Assembly (NCBI GenBank): GCA_023333565.1
Contig: JAJKFH010000295.1
Coordinates: 724,001 to 788,000 of the forward strand
Reading direction: 5' to 3'
Length of the DNA: 64,000 nt
Source of the DNA: Puffinus mauretanicus
Taxonomy: Eukaryota; Chordata; Aves; Procellariiformes; Procellariidae
Below the pieces are notes generated by a model. That model searched no databases and had not been told where the DNA came from. It worked only from the letters and a program-made list of their open reading frames with translations. The position numbers and the translations under genes were made by a program. Below are positions 1 to 11,089 of the stretch, one piece after another. How positions within the stretch are numbered: position 1 is the first letter of the stretch; every line of letters begins with the position of its first letter.

Positions 1-908
1 TAAAATATATTTTCAGCCCTGTGTGTCATTAAGCATTACTCTAGTGATTTTAGTACATTCAAGAGGTTACAAAGTCAAGCCCAGCCACCCCTGATTGAAT
101 GAGAATTGCACATTAGTTCAAGAAAAATAGTTTTCCAGAGGTTAAAGTACCAGTCCAGGGAAGCCAAGACACATTTGCAGGAATATTTAGAATGGTGATT
201 AAGCAATAGAAGAACTAACAAAGATGGGCAGCCTTAATAACAATAAAATACATAGCACTGAAGTCAGCTGCAGTCGTTCTTATAGTAAAGGACTTGAAAT
301 TTTAGTAGTTTATGTATGAAGAACTATCACTTTCATAGCCATCTTCTATGCTACATATAGAGATGTAAACATTAAAAGACAAGGTAGCTGCAGCAGAACT
401 ACACTGTTAGCCACAGCACGGCTGCGGGTACCCTCTCAGCTCTCCCAGTTCCCACCAATACACAGTCTCTGCAGGCAAGCAGCTGTCTGCTCCCAGTTGT
501 TTTTTTCGGGGTTAAGAGCTTTTTTTACACAAACTTACTCTGATGCACATCAGTCAGTCACGCTCTCACAGAAACCCCTCACGCCTGCAACACTATAGCT
601 TTGCACTCGGTTTAAGCTGGTGCTGCCATTGAAAGACTATGTCCTGCGTCCCCCAGCCTTTGGCACCCGATTTGTGACACCCATTCCCAAGGGGTCTACT
701 GAACTGAGTCAGCAATACCTGTCTTGTCACAAAGCAAGAAGGTGCAGGGAATGGAGAAATATCAGGGGGCAGAGGTAAAGATGCAACTAAACCTCTGGAT
801 TATTCAACTACAGCTCAAGTGTAAAGTTTTTGAACAGTCTAATTTCTGAGCAGCACCACTGAAGTCAGTAATAATTGAGACCGTGATATTTCCTAGAAAG
901 AGCTTTGG

Positions 909-945
909 AAAAAAAAAAAGAAAAAAAAAAAAAGAAAAAAAGAAG
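909..945. repeat. A-rich simple repeat with G interruptions
   Basis: A homopurine run of mostly A with isolated G. It has no flanking target-site duplication or upstream retrotransposon body that I can recognise, so it is a low-complexity tract rather than a demonstrable poly(A) tail. It creates a spurious poly-Phe/Lys run in translated frames. Confidence 0.9.
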
Positions 946-1467
946 TCTTAACAAGGATCATGAATGAACAGGAAAGTGACTTTGCTATTGAGAGGAAGGA
1001 AAGTATTCCTTTCATGGGAACCAGCCTGTGCAAAGATGTAGTAGAGGGGCAGATTAACAGGACACCAAAGAGAAGAAATGTTGTGATATGCTGGGAGATA
1101 CGCATGTTCATGCTGTACACGTACTTTTGCATACTTACATGTAGCAGGAAGACAAGGATGACAGTGTTGTTAATACAGGATTTAAGTCACTGCACAGAAA
1201 TAAAAATTAAATGTCCAATACAATAGAATAACTCAAATTCTTACTGTGGAGCATGCTAATCACAAAGAATTATTTATTCAGTTCATTGATTCCAGTTCCA
1301 CCTTCAGACCAGTTGGTACATTGCTTTTCTCACACAGTTTTCTCACTTTTGTGGAGTACCTATGCCACAACCTGATATTTTCCCACAAGATTTTTTTCAA
1401 AATGGTTTGAACTGAAGTCATCTATAGTTCACGGACATGCAGTACAACAGGCCTCTTAGCAAAATCA

Positions 1468-1487
1468 GTGTGTATATATATACACAC
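1468..1487. repeat. 20-bp perfect palindrome, alternating purine-pyrimidine
   Basis: The sequence is self-complementary over 20 bases: a GTGTG arm, an alternating TA centre and a CACAC arm. It is strictly alternating purine-pyrimidine. Such sequences are often hypervariable microsatellites and can extrude cruciforms or adopt Z-DNA. No function is implied here. Confidence 0.8.
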
Positions 1488-1959
1488 ATATCTTTTAATT
1501 TTCCATAATAATCCAATAAGAACATAAGATGACTCAACTGCAGTTATTATGTCTAATCTCTTCGAGTAATTATTTTACTAAGGAAAAAAAATAAAAGTAT
1601 TTCTGAAAGTACTCTCTCCAGAGGATGGTTCTGCACTGGACAGAAGGGCAGATACTAATCAGCAGCAGTAAAACAGAAAGGACAAAAAGCAACTACAGTC
1701 AGTATGATGAGAAGTCATCCCTGTTAAAATCAATACTGTGATTAATGCTGCAACACAGGAGATCAGAATCCATCACGCAATATTTTTCCTGTCTGTACTG
1801 TTATTTTTATTGCTTTAACTTTGCTATGCTGATCTGCTTTACTTCTGAATAATTGCTGGAAACCAGCTCCAAGCTTTCCGTGAGAAACAAAGGGAGGCTG
1901 AGATTCGTGCTTAGCTGAGAAGAAAGAGTATGAGAAGGAAAAACAAAGTGAGAGCAAAT

Positions 1960-2215
1960 CTGCGCTTTTTTTTATTTCTCAGATAGACTTTGTAGCATAA
2001 ACTAAACCATACAACCTGGCAGATAATTCCTGCTGAAATCGCTGCAAAATCTCTCAACGTTTTCTGAGAGGAAGTTAGTTGCTCTCTGCCGCAGACACCA
2101 TCGCTCTGGTGACCCTGGGCCTCCCTGGTGAAGGTGGTCGCAGTATTTCTGCCCCTTCCCTTGCGCTGGATTCATTTTCCACTGCAAGAAGAATCATGTC
2201 CTCAATTTCTATCCC
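1960..2215 (-). other. possible 3'-terminal exon (weak candidate)
   Basis: On the minus strand a pyrimidine-rich stretch ends in a consensus-like acceptor (TTTTTCAG, G at 2216). It is followed by a reading frame open from 2215 to a stop at 2077-2075, about 46 codons, more G+C- and CpG-rich than its surroundings. The peptide contains an acidic start and an RPPSPGRPRVTRAM segment. An AATAAA poly(A) signal lies about 100 bases further on (plus-strand 1976-1971). Acceptor, short frame, stop and poly(A) signal are in the right order for a last exon. I do not recognise the peptide, and no upstream exon is visible. Chance occurrence in 64 kb is quite possible. Confidence 0.18.
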
Positions 2216-2902
2216 CTGAAAAAGCAAATACTGCAAAGTAACCATGACACATTGATATACCATTTTAAAAGACAGGATCAGGTTCATATAATTAAAAAGT
2301 ATCTGTTCAGAATATTTCAGTCTTAGGATTTTTTTCATTTAAAGTCTTTGCTGCAATAAAGAATGACCTTGATACATAATAAATGTGTTGGTTGCCTGGT
2401 AGTTTAACATATAAGTTGCAATGTGGGGTAGACTGTTTTACAGAAAGGGATAAAATTGTATTTGCTTGGATTCTTAAAATAAAATAACTAGCCGTGTATC
2501 TGCAAAATTTGGCCGGTGACATACCAATATTTACTGTGTGGAAACATATGTCTGAGCACATTGTGAAATAACACAAGTAACTTTTTCTACCCATAAAGCT
2601 ACAGTTTAGAAAGTAGTCATTAATTCCAGCTATTCCCCATCCCCACCTACCTACAGTGTCTTAGCATGCCCTGGTATACCTTGACAGCACTGCGCTTAGG
2701 AGCAGACTGGTGAGTACCAGCAACTTCATAAAGAAGGAAAACTAGCATTCGAGCATCTTAATTACAGAGTATTAACTTCAGAAATCCTGCCCCATACAGA
2801 TAAATGTGTTACTCTAAAGAGACTAACAAGGAGTAACATCCATTATCTATGAAAAAAAATACCATAACAGGGTTCTCTTCTACTCAAAAACTATGCACAA
2901 GC

Positions 2903-2935
2903 AATTCCACTAAAGTCTACAGAATTACACTGATA
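2903..2935. repeat. decayed fragment of palindromic amniote repeat
   Basis: The stretch reads like CTCCACTGAAGTCAATGGAGTTACACTGGTGT with scattered substitutions. That is the core of an old inverted-repeat family common in reptile and bird genomes, probably a non-autonomous DNA transposon. It is short, so the assignment is tentative. Related pieces occur near 3658, 22985, 53072 and 54139. Confidence 0.35.
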
Positions 2936-2969
2936 CTAGGTGAATAGAATGAGATAGCATATCATATTT

Positions 2970-3008
2970 AAAAAAAAAGGAGTGGGGGGAAAAAAAAAAA
3001 AAGAAAAA
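2970..3008. repeat. purine-rich low-complexity tract
   Basis: Runs of A flank a short G-rich centre. It is a simple-sequence tract with no recognisable retrotransposon upstream. Confidence 0.85.
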
Positions 3009-3224
3009 CCCAGTTGTCCCCATACTTTTTGCTTGGTTGGGCTCTCTGGAAACAGATCTATTTATAAAGAATTAGAAGCAGACCCCAGAGACATGGCAGT
3101 CTAATGCATTGTGCTCTTAATATTGTCCCTCTTCCACAACAGTAGCCCATAATGTTACTGGTTTCTAAACAATTAAAGTAATTTGCATTTGCCTTACAGC
3201 TGACATGGGCTAAACATGTTTTTA

Positions 3225-3560
3225 AACCCTTACTGACCTTTTGGTCTCATAACACTAAGTGTATTGCACAAGTGTTGCAAGTGTATGTTTCACAATTTTG
3301 CTAATGATCATTATTTAACCATTGTTAATTATAATAAATTATTTAGCATTAATTATAAAGTCATATTGTACAGAAAAGGTACATGTATTTTATACACCTA
3401 GCAGATTTTATTAGACAGCTATATTGGGCTTTGCTTTTCATCATCTTGCACGAGTTTTTACATCAAAGATTTTAGTTTGACACTTGCTTTTTTTTCCCCA
3501 TTCCGTTTTATAATATTATTGATGTATAATTTAATGATGGAAGATTTTGAATGCGTTTGT
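3225..3560. promoter_or_regulatory. candidate conserved non-coding element, homeodomain-core rich
   Basis: This block is very AT-rich but not simple repeat. It is dense in TAAT/ATTA cores and contains a perfect 12-bp palindrome TAATGATCATTA (3302-3313), a paired homeodomain-type site. Further TTAATTATAA-type cores follow at 3325-3357. Open frames are absent. This is the texture of developmental enhancers in gene deserts, but no cross-species alignment was available and AT-rich DNA yields such cores by chance. Confidence 0.25.
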
Positions 3561-3657
3561 TGATAAATAGGCGAGAAGCTTTGTTCTCCATAAGATCATT
3601 GCTTTTATCTTTTCTTCATCGAATTGTCAAGACTGCATACTTAATCACAGCTAGATG

Positions 3658-3730
3658 TTGGGCCTCATCTTGAACGCCATAAAGTCAACGAGAGTTTTGC
3701 ATCTGATTTTTATTGGAATGGGACTGAGCA
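3658..3730. repeat. decayed palindromic amniote repeat
   Basis: The piece opens GGCCTCATCTTG, passes through an AAAGTCAACGAGAGTTTTGC centre and a TTTTTATTGGAATGGGA arm, and closes near ACTGAGC. It parallels the remembered amniote repeat GGCCTGATCCTGC...CATTGAAGTCAATGGGAGTTTTGCCATTGACTTCAATGGGA...GATCAGGCC. Both arms are degraded, so it is old. It is probably a non-autonomous DNA element. Confidence 0.5.
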
Positions 3731-3739
3731 CACTATTGG

Positions 3740-6700
3740 TAATGTGTAACTTATAAATGCCATTTGCACACATATCAATTTTATTAACTCCCTTAGTATG
3801 GAATTTTCAGAATGTAATAGTTTGGCAGGCATTACTTTAGATTTATAATGCTCCAGGATGACACTATTAAGCCACATTCACCCCTCTGAAAATTGCTATG
3901 GCAACAGACTAGGACCAGTTCTTCCTCCACACTGGTGGGTGAGATTCATCTCAACAACTGAAGCTTCTGCTGCCACATTTCGCGGGGTACCACTTAAGGA
4001 AAAGGTGGCTATGTGAGATATATTCACCAATATATACACACACAGATAAATATAGACATAAATAGTACGAGCCGATGGTCACAAACGCTAAGGTAAACCA
4101 GAGATAATATGGGAAGGCATGGGATGTGTGGTACTATGTGATTTCTAACTGAACTGCTACAGTGGGGTTCCCCTCTTTGGGAAGATGTCTTCTGACATCT
4201 TTTTTCTTCTACAGACCTGGAAACCTGAGACAAAAACTGGAAAGATGGTTTGAGCATTTCTTAAAATATCATTGATTCCCACAAAAAGAGAGAAGGTGAC
4301 TGACCTGTCTGGCTCTCAGTGCTGTCTCCAAAACTCTGCACAAACCACAGTTGACCTTGCCAGAGCCCCTTTTCTGCCATTGCAGGGGAAACATCCACCC
4401 GCTTCATCCCTGTGAGGTTCCTGAGAGCAAAAGCAGTGAAATCATCAGGTTTCTGGGCACCCTTCAAGTCACTGACCATTGCACAGAGCACACAGAAGCT
4501 CTGAGAGGAGGGAAAGATGAAGTCAAGCTTCACTGAGGTTGCTGCTGGAGAGAAACCTCATGCCTGAAACCCCCACTCACCTTCAAGGAAGAAGGGGGGA
4601 TAATCCAGGTAGAGACAGAGTCAAGTCACTGGACTGATTTCTCTGGGAGAAGAAATGGAGATTCTCCCTTAATCAGCTAACCAAAGAAAATCAGGAGGAA
4701 AGGCAATCTCCTGCTGCTATTTGAGGTTAGTCTTTAGGCTGTGAAACTAGTGTCTTAAAATGTGAAAAATTAAGGGACCACTATTTGTTTATAAGGGCAC
4801 TTTTAAGTATATCTTCATACTTTTAACAAAATCTTTACATTTCTGTTTGCCTGGGGAACAAAATGCAGCTCTGACTCCAGTGATGTGTTGGGTTATTGTA
4901 CTTTTAAATGGTATTTCAGAATTAGTGTATGGGTCCATCTCCTCTGTAACTGTAACGCATGGTAGAGCCTGACTCACTTTTTCTGGCAATGGTGACACTC
5001 CTGACTAATGCTGAATCATGGTGGCAATGCTACTTAAAAATTTTCTAGCAGAAGAGCTACAAGCTGTACTTTCACAAAACTATGAACTAAGATTAATTTT
5101 CTACAAAAAAATTAAACTCATTATATACTTGTGAGTTTGAGATGTTCTCTAAAGAATTACCTAATTCTGAATTAATGCCTTCTAAAGCATTTCTGAACAA
5201 TTGCTTTTTGATAAGATTATAGAGATATAGGTAGTTAACAGATAATCTTTTGAAATAAAGAGATTCAAAAGCCAGAGGAGTAATCTTCTCAGTGCCTGGA
5301 GACAGAGTGTAACCATCGCAAAAATCTCTTCAACTTTTTGTTCTTTGAAAGATGATAAAAAGAACAAAACTGAGGATCAAGTTCATGCAATGCAGAGATG
5401 CTGGCAGAAAGCAGAATAAGGAGGCTGTGGCTCCTTACAGGTCCAGCACTGGTGGGCAGCAAAGCAGTAGGAGCTTCCCTCTTCCACAATAGCTGGTTGG
5501 AGGACAAACACCTGATCGCTTCAAACCAGATGCTTGAACATGGGTGGTCTGCATTCCCTCTGTTTTCTAACCACTGGGCAACAGATTCTCTCTCTTTCTG
5601 CAGTAATATTAATTAGACAATACTCCAGCAGAAGACTCTTGTCCTCCAAGACATACTGAGACAAGGGCTGATGGGGGCATATATCATATCATCTTAAGTC
5701 AGCTGTGCCGAATCTGGCCCAAAGCTCTTATGATTCATTGTGTTTAAAGGTTTTTACTAAAATGTTAAACCATTGCCATGGCCACTGCCATCGGCTATGT
5801 CACCGTTCTGGCTTCAGTGTATTCTCTGGCTAGTCACTGTGTCGTGACCCCAGGATGATACCAGCAGACGCTTCTTGAAGAGGACTTGAGAGGAAGAAGA
5901 GAAAAGTAAAAAATTATTTCACAATTAGCAAGTGAAATAGTATTGTCATTGCAAAACACCTCCTGCATCAAACCTGAGATGCAGCTGTTTCATCCCTACT
6001 TCACTGCATGTCTGCTTATGCCTATGCATAATTTGAGTTCTCCTCTATGCACTCAATCTGCTGATTTGTGGCTATGAATGAATTTCAAAAAGGTCCCTTA
6101 GCTCACCAGCTATGGAACTTATTCTTTCCTTTTTTTTGTTAAACTGAGCACTTCCTTATAGAGAATGCAGTCACTATGCAACTTATATATACTTACACCT
6201 TTCTGAAAAATACGTTACATACTGATAATGATATAATTAGTTCTTATTTGTTGAAAGGTCACTAGTTGTCCTGGAGAAGTAAAAGGTCCCGCATTAGAAA
6301 AAAAAAGAAAAAAAAAATAGTGAAGTTTAAAGACAGGGAAACTACTTTTGAGGAGAGTTTAAAAGAACTGGGCGGGTCAATGCGCAAAAATAGGAGCCTA
6401 CCAACACTTTTTCTATGAAAATAATTTTTAAATGCTTGCCATTTGGGGCAATATTCTCCATGCCAGTGGTAAATAATACAGACTCTTTCAAACGACCTTC
6501 AGCTCCTGCCAGCTCAGTTCTGCCTACCCATCTTCAACTTGCTTTGAGTTTCCTATAGATCAACGTCTGGAGTATTATATGCCAGCTGCATAAACTACAT
6601 ATTATAATTTGAGAAAATTCTGTCAGTACTTTTTCTCATTTACCATTTTCTTTTCTTCTCAGATAGGTTGTTCAGATATGCTTTCCCCAAATTTCCCCCT

Positions 6701-7690
6701 ATTTAAGCTAGTCTCTTAAATCTTCTTTCTGTTCCCTCCAGACTGATCTCTGACAAAGCTCTTTCCTCTGACAAAGCCATTCCAAGGATTACTAAACTGC
6801 AAATCACTATTGAAAAGAAACTAAGGTATTTCGCACATAAAACTCAAACTGAGCCAAACAAGATTTATCTTTAAAAAGCTACAAAACAACAGTCTTAAGA
6901 TAGACACAGAAAACATTCAGCAAAAAGCACCTTTGCTCTAAATGAATGATTGCAAATCACGATGCAGGTTACAAAGACTGGATATCCGCACTTGTGTTTT
7001 CCCAGCCTGTATTGTTGGTGTTATTCATTTCATGTCTAAACTTAAGTCCCAACTCTTTAATGTGCAGACACGTTTGTAAAAATAGACGTTGTTAAATGCT
7101 ACTGTCTTTATAAAGACCTCTACAAAACCACAAACCAATATAAGTGCAACATTTATTTATATTTTCTGTTTTTCTTCTAATGTATATCCACTGATTATCT
7201 CTTTTAACAAACAGATTGCTTATTCAAAGGAAGGCTGAATCTATGCTATGCTATTTCACTCTAAAGTAGGAACCAGTTTCCTGATTTCTTTTAATCTATC
7301 TGTAAATTGTGAAGTCTGCCATCAAGTAGCTACGTATTAGTTGTGGGTGTTATAACCTGTCAATCATGGAAGATTATTTAAATTAGTAGGTTTCTTAGAC
7401 AGTGATTTTCTCCAAGGTATCAAGTTGTTTCCTTCTTAAAAAGGATACAATAACTTCAGACACCTATATGAAAAAGCCACATGAAGCTCGTGGAACTTGT
7501 AGATTTGTTTCCATGAATAATTTTGTGACATTCTTAAATTCCACATAAAGTCATCTTTATATGAGTGGTTTTCATCTTTGGTGATTAAAACTTCAGGACT
7601 ACAGTTACAGATTTTCTAGTAGAGAGAAAAAAAAAAACCTACGTAAAGCACACTGTAATCAATTCTCTTCAACATGTGGAGTATAATCCT
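3740..7690. other. unique DNA, no gene seen
   Basis: About 4 kb with only short open frames (90 codons or fewer), none with recognisable domains. It includes a short TA/CA microsatellite near 4029-4060, an A-tract at 6298-6317, and a minus-strand strong donor-like motif AAG|GTGAGT at 4583-4579 after a CCTTCTTCCTTG tract. At 4261-4536 the two strands are both open for about 60-90 codons, with no homology I recognise. Confidence 0.5.
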
Positions 7691-7692
7691 CT

Positions 7693-8070
7693 GGGCATAA
7701 GAAAGGCATAAGGGCATAAGAAATTCCCTACTGGGTGAGACCCTTAGTCTATCTAGTCCAGCTGCGAGAGCCTGCATGACTTGCCATGATCTGCAGTCTT
7801 CTCCAACATCCACATTTCTTGGATTAGGGATATTAGTGCAGACATCTCTTCCTGAAGCCTTCCATCAGTACATTTTCATGGACTTGTTATCCGTGGATTT
7901 GTCTAATCCTTTTTTAAACAGGCTAGTGCTGTCTGTCTCCACAACCTCCTGAGACAGTCAGTTCCAGAACTTCACTTCCACAGTGGGAAAAAAAAAAGTA
8001 CTTTTCTCTTGTATGTTTTGAGCAGGTTTTCTTCTAGTTCCAATGAGTTTCAGAACGAAGAAGAGTTTGT
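7693..8070 (-). mobile_element. CR1-type LINE, 3' terminal region, old copy
   Basis: Read on the minus strand, this is the 3' end of a CR1-family non-LTR retrotransposon of the older reptile-like type. The plus strand shows the reverse complement: three copies of GGCATAAG (7694-7701, 7705-7712, 7713-7720), matching the tandem 8-mer that ends CR1 elements. Next come CTACTGGGTGAGACC, TCTATCTAGTCCAGC, GGATTTGTCTAATCCTTTTTTAAAC, CTCCACAACCTCCTGAGACAG and AGTTCCAGAACTTCACTTCC, all recognisable from remembered consensus sequences. The copy is diverged and 5' truncated. The inner boundary is uncertain because similarity fades between about 8050 and 8110. Confidence 0.8.
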
Positions 8071-8159
8071 TATTAAAATGCTCCTTTGGTCTATCCAAAG
8101 CCCAGACCTCAGAGAGCATAGGACGACACACTTCTCTCTTTTCCTATGGTTTTCCAGCA

Positions 8160-8445
8160 CGTGACCGTGCCTGCAAAATTCACCGTCCTGTATTAGCGAG
8201 CATACGGTCTCGTCCAGTCTTTTCAGCACTACCACATCACAGCTTACTGAATCCACAGATCTTCCCTTTCAGTTAGTCACTCCACTTCATTTACCTTCAG
8301 CCGTAGGGCAAAAAGTCTCCCTGTTGCATAGTCTATCCTTACTCCTTGCACGGACATCAATGGCAGCGGTAAGCCTAAACGCGCGGCAGAGACCCGCGAA
8401 GCCATGCGTGGTGCGGATCAGAGGTTGGCACTTTGCCCTTCCTCG
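8160..8445. promoter_or_regulatory. CpG-dense stretch of moderate GC content
   Basis: I count 17 CpG dinucleotides in 286 bases, ten of them between 8351 and 8445, in a window whose bulk is strongly CpG-depleted. The segment includes a CACGTG E-box (8158-8163) and runs such as ACGCGCGG and CCCGCG. It follows directly on the decayed CR1 tail. It could be a small unmethylated regulatory element or a recent insertion not yet CpG-depleted. There is no TATA box, and no coding sequence I recognise. Confidence 0.35.
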
Positions 8446-8459
8446 GATGCCAGCTGGGA

Positions 8460-8879
8460 GAATGGGACCCCTTAGAGGGGAAGCACTACAAAAGCAAAGG
8501 AAAACACAATTTCCACAAATAGACAGTTCCCAGGAAACACTGATGCTGTGACATGCCGTGTCAATAAGCTCAATTTAACCATTAAAATTAATCTAAGAAT
8601 GGCCATTGCAAATGTAGAAAGTAAAGACATTTCTCTAAGAACACTGATGTAGATTAAATACCCTTCTTGTGGTTTCTTAATAACACATGGCAAGTCCCAT
8701 TAATTAATACACATAAATGTCTATAATGCTGTAAGGAATGAAATGGGCTAAGAGAAAAAAAACAGGATTTGTTTAGTCTGTTTTTGCAAACTAATTCCTT
8801 AAGCCCGTTTCTACTTTGAAGTGGAATTTAGATAGGTGCCACTTGGAGGCACTCTTATACTATTCTCACTTGAAGTTTC
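8460..8879. other. unique DNA, no gene seen
   Basis: Short overlapping frames only. Nothing recognisable. Confidence 0.5.
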
Positions 8880-9070
8880 TTATAATCATTTCATGCAGTG
8901 AAACAGTAATTTTTTAAAAATTTCTTTTTTTCTCCTAATAATCATCTAGAAATGGGTAATTAACAATGGTTTGGGTAGTTGAACTTTGACATTACTTGTG
9001 TTTATTACCTCGTAATTTTGTCCGAGGTAAACAGTCCCCTGTACTTTCAATAAAACTGACTTAATTCCCT
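8880..9070. promoter_or_regulatory. candidate conserved non-coding element
   Basis: Non-repetitive AT-rich sequence with several transcription-factor-like cores in a short span: TAATAATCATC, GGGTAATTAACAATGG (a TAATTA core next to a SOX-like ACAATGG), and CCGAGGTAAACAG (forkhead-like GTAAACA). There is no open frame. This is inferred from texture only. Confidence 0.22.
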
Positions 9071-10935
9071 TGTGTAACGGATGATAAAACGTTGTCTGTG
9101 ATGTAATATTGTTTCAAAGAAGTAGTTAGAAAGGATTGCAAACTGCAAACTTACACAAATTATTCACTTTAGAACTGTGTGGGGTTTTATCACTTCAGAT
9201 TTGAAATTAAACACCCAGTTTATAATTATATTCTATATATGTTAAATTACATATAATTATCTTTGAGAAGCAGAGAAAAGTATTTCTGTTTTATAGGCAC
9301 ATATAATCTCTCCATTTTGATTGCATGTTAGATACGGAACTTTAGAATACATTTCATTGTATTTGGAGCAGTGTATTTCTTACACAGATGCAAAACTCAA
9401 ATAATTATTCTCAGCCTAAGCAGAGAAGACATTTTGCAAAGCATTTGTGCACCATAACAGTACTTTCAGATTTTAAACATGATGTGTTCATTAATTTTCC
9501 ATAGTTAACCAAAGAAAAAAGTAATCAGGTTAAAAGAAAGCTTGCCCATTGCTTGCAAGGCAACATGTTGCACACCTGTGGAAGACTATAAAGAAGAAAA
9601 AAAAAAGGACTTGTATCACAGTATTGTCCTTCGTAAAGGGTACATAAAGGGAACGGGCTTACTAACAGGGGAGAAAAAACAAAATAATGAGTCAGAAAAT
9701 CACAGATTGGGTCCTTTTCACTCTAACCCAGGGCTGTACCACCCACGCTCCCACACCACCTCACACCTCTGCATTGGGTCAGCTGCCCGAGGTTTGTAAA
9801 GGAATGATGCAGGATCCTGTTTCCTGCTCATCCTGCTGAGGATGTGCCATTAACGGCAGCAGAGGACCTGTACCCAGGTGCTGCTGGTAAATCCTTTCCC
9901 AAACTGCATAGAGAGGAGAGCTCGCCCTCCTGCACGAGCACAGCCTTATGGCATCTCAGCATCAAGCAAACAGCAATAGTACAAGCAAGTTCCAGCAAGA
10001 TCGTCTCATTTCAAATGACCGCTTTACAGCTAAATTGTGCCGTTCAAAACACTTTTGAACAACGCATGTAATTCAAAGAGATGTACCTCATGTTCATCTT
10101 TCCAAAGAAAACCTCGCATATGCTCTAGATATATATTAGGAATTCCTCAAAGTGAAGGAGATTAGCACGAACTATACTTGAGCACAGCGTAAGTCTAAAT
10201 ACTGAGTGGTGAGAGATAATACCTGCCTAGGGAGCCATAAGGACAAAAGTGTACTTAAGGAGAATGATGGGTTTCAGCAGTGTCATAAAGAAGGCAGCAA
10301 GTGGAAGCCACCTTGCCAGGAGGAAGGGAAGGAGCTGAAAGCCAGGGAAGTCGTGTGCCATGAGAAGAGCAAAGGGAAATGGATATAAACCCTTTGGAAA
10401 CCGTCTGGCTCTGCTTGCACCCTTCTTTTTAGAGTCTATAAACTTTCCTTCACAGCACGCACTAATCATGCTTTTCTGCCAGTGTTGTTTTCTTTTCCTG
10501 ACATAGGAGCAGCCCTAAAGGGCCAGAGCAGCAGTGCCAGACCCCGTGTCCCATCTCCAACAGCAAGCAGAAGCCAAAGCCTGCCCCTGCCCATCCCACC
10601 GCCAGCAGCTCAGCGCCCACCAGATGTGCTTTCCAAATACTAAGTTACCCACAGGGGATTTTTCTTCAATGAACGTGTCTAGCTTCTACCTGAACAAAAA
10701 GTCTCTTTACTATGCCTTTTTATTTTCTCCTCTCTGCTAAAGACATCTAAGCTAAACACGTACAGCATATGGAAGTAATATTGACTGTGAAAAAGTGATG
10801 GAGACAGAGTACAAATTTTCCCAACATCCTGTGGCAGGAGTTTCAGAGCTTACCCCCACACTTTATAGCTTGTTTGTTTTGAACTTGTCACCTCCTACTC
10901 ATCCCTCTCTTTATCTTCAACAATTTGAAATACTA
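9071..10935. other. unique DNA, no gene seen
   Basis: Short frames of 60-85 codons occur around 9542-10740, but they lack recognisable domains or splice-site framing and partly lie antisense to each other. The stretch 9700-10000 is richer in G+C, with CACC-rich runs. No known repeat was recognised. Confidence 0.5.
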
Positions 10936-11078
10936 CTTTTTTTTTTTTTTGCCCTTTTCCCCTTTCCTTGTTATTTATTGTTTCTCTTTTTCACTTTATT
11001 CCTACTCTTTCCTTCTTGTTCTTCTCTCCTGCTTTTATTTTTCCCCTCCAGTTTCTACAGCTCTCTCTCATGTCAGGT
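10936..11078 (+). other. long polypyrimidine tract ending in AG|GT junctions (splice-like)
   Basis: A pyrimidine tract of over 100 bases (T-run at about 10938-10950, then TTCC/TTCT blocks) runs into CCCCTCCAG (G at 11051) and TTTCTACAG (11060). A further CTCTCTCTCATGTCAG then abuts a strong donor GTATGT (AG 11075-11076, GT 11077-11078). It could be a 16- or 25-nucleotide microexon, or a zero-length recursive splice site where acceptor and donor are fused, as known from very long vertebrate neuronal introns. It could equally be a pyrimidine microsatellite with a chance junction. No host gene is identified. Confidence 0.25.
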
Positions 11079-11089
11079 ATGTATTATTG

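Larger units (their letters stand above)
1..1959. other. unique AT-rich DNA, no gene seen
   Basis: No open frame here looks like a protein: the longest are under 90 codons and lie antisense to one another across an A-rich tract. The stretch contains that A-tract (909-945) and a 20-bp perfect alternating palindrome (1468-1487). Nothing resembles a promoter, a splice-bounded exon or a known repeat. Confidence 0.6.
2340..3224. other. unique AT-rich DNA with A-tract, no gene seen
   Basis: No plausible coding region. It contains a purine low-complexity tract at about 2970-3008 (A-runs around a GGAGTGGGGGG block) and, at 2903-2935, a piece resembling a decayed palindromic amniote repeat, listed separately. 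Confidence 0.5.

Noticed and set aside
4261..4536. Overlapping 60- and 90-codon frames on opposite strands
   Set aside because: No recognisable domain, no splice framing; antisense-open pairs arise readily when stop codons are locally sparse.
4570..4605. Minus-strand AAG|GTGAGT donor after a pyrimidine tract
   Set aside because: No exon identifiable upstream on that strand; probably chance.
7616..8276. Short frames at 7616-7813, 8043-8276 and 8050-8256
   Set aside because: They fall in the CR1 tail and adjacent CpG-dense stretch; no homology to proteins.
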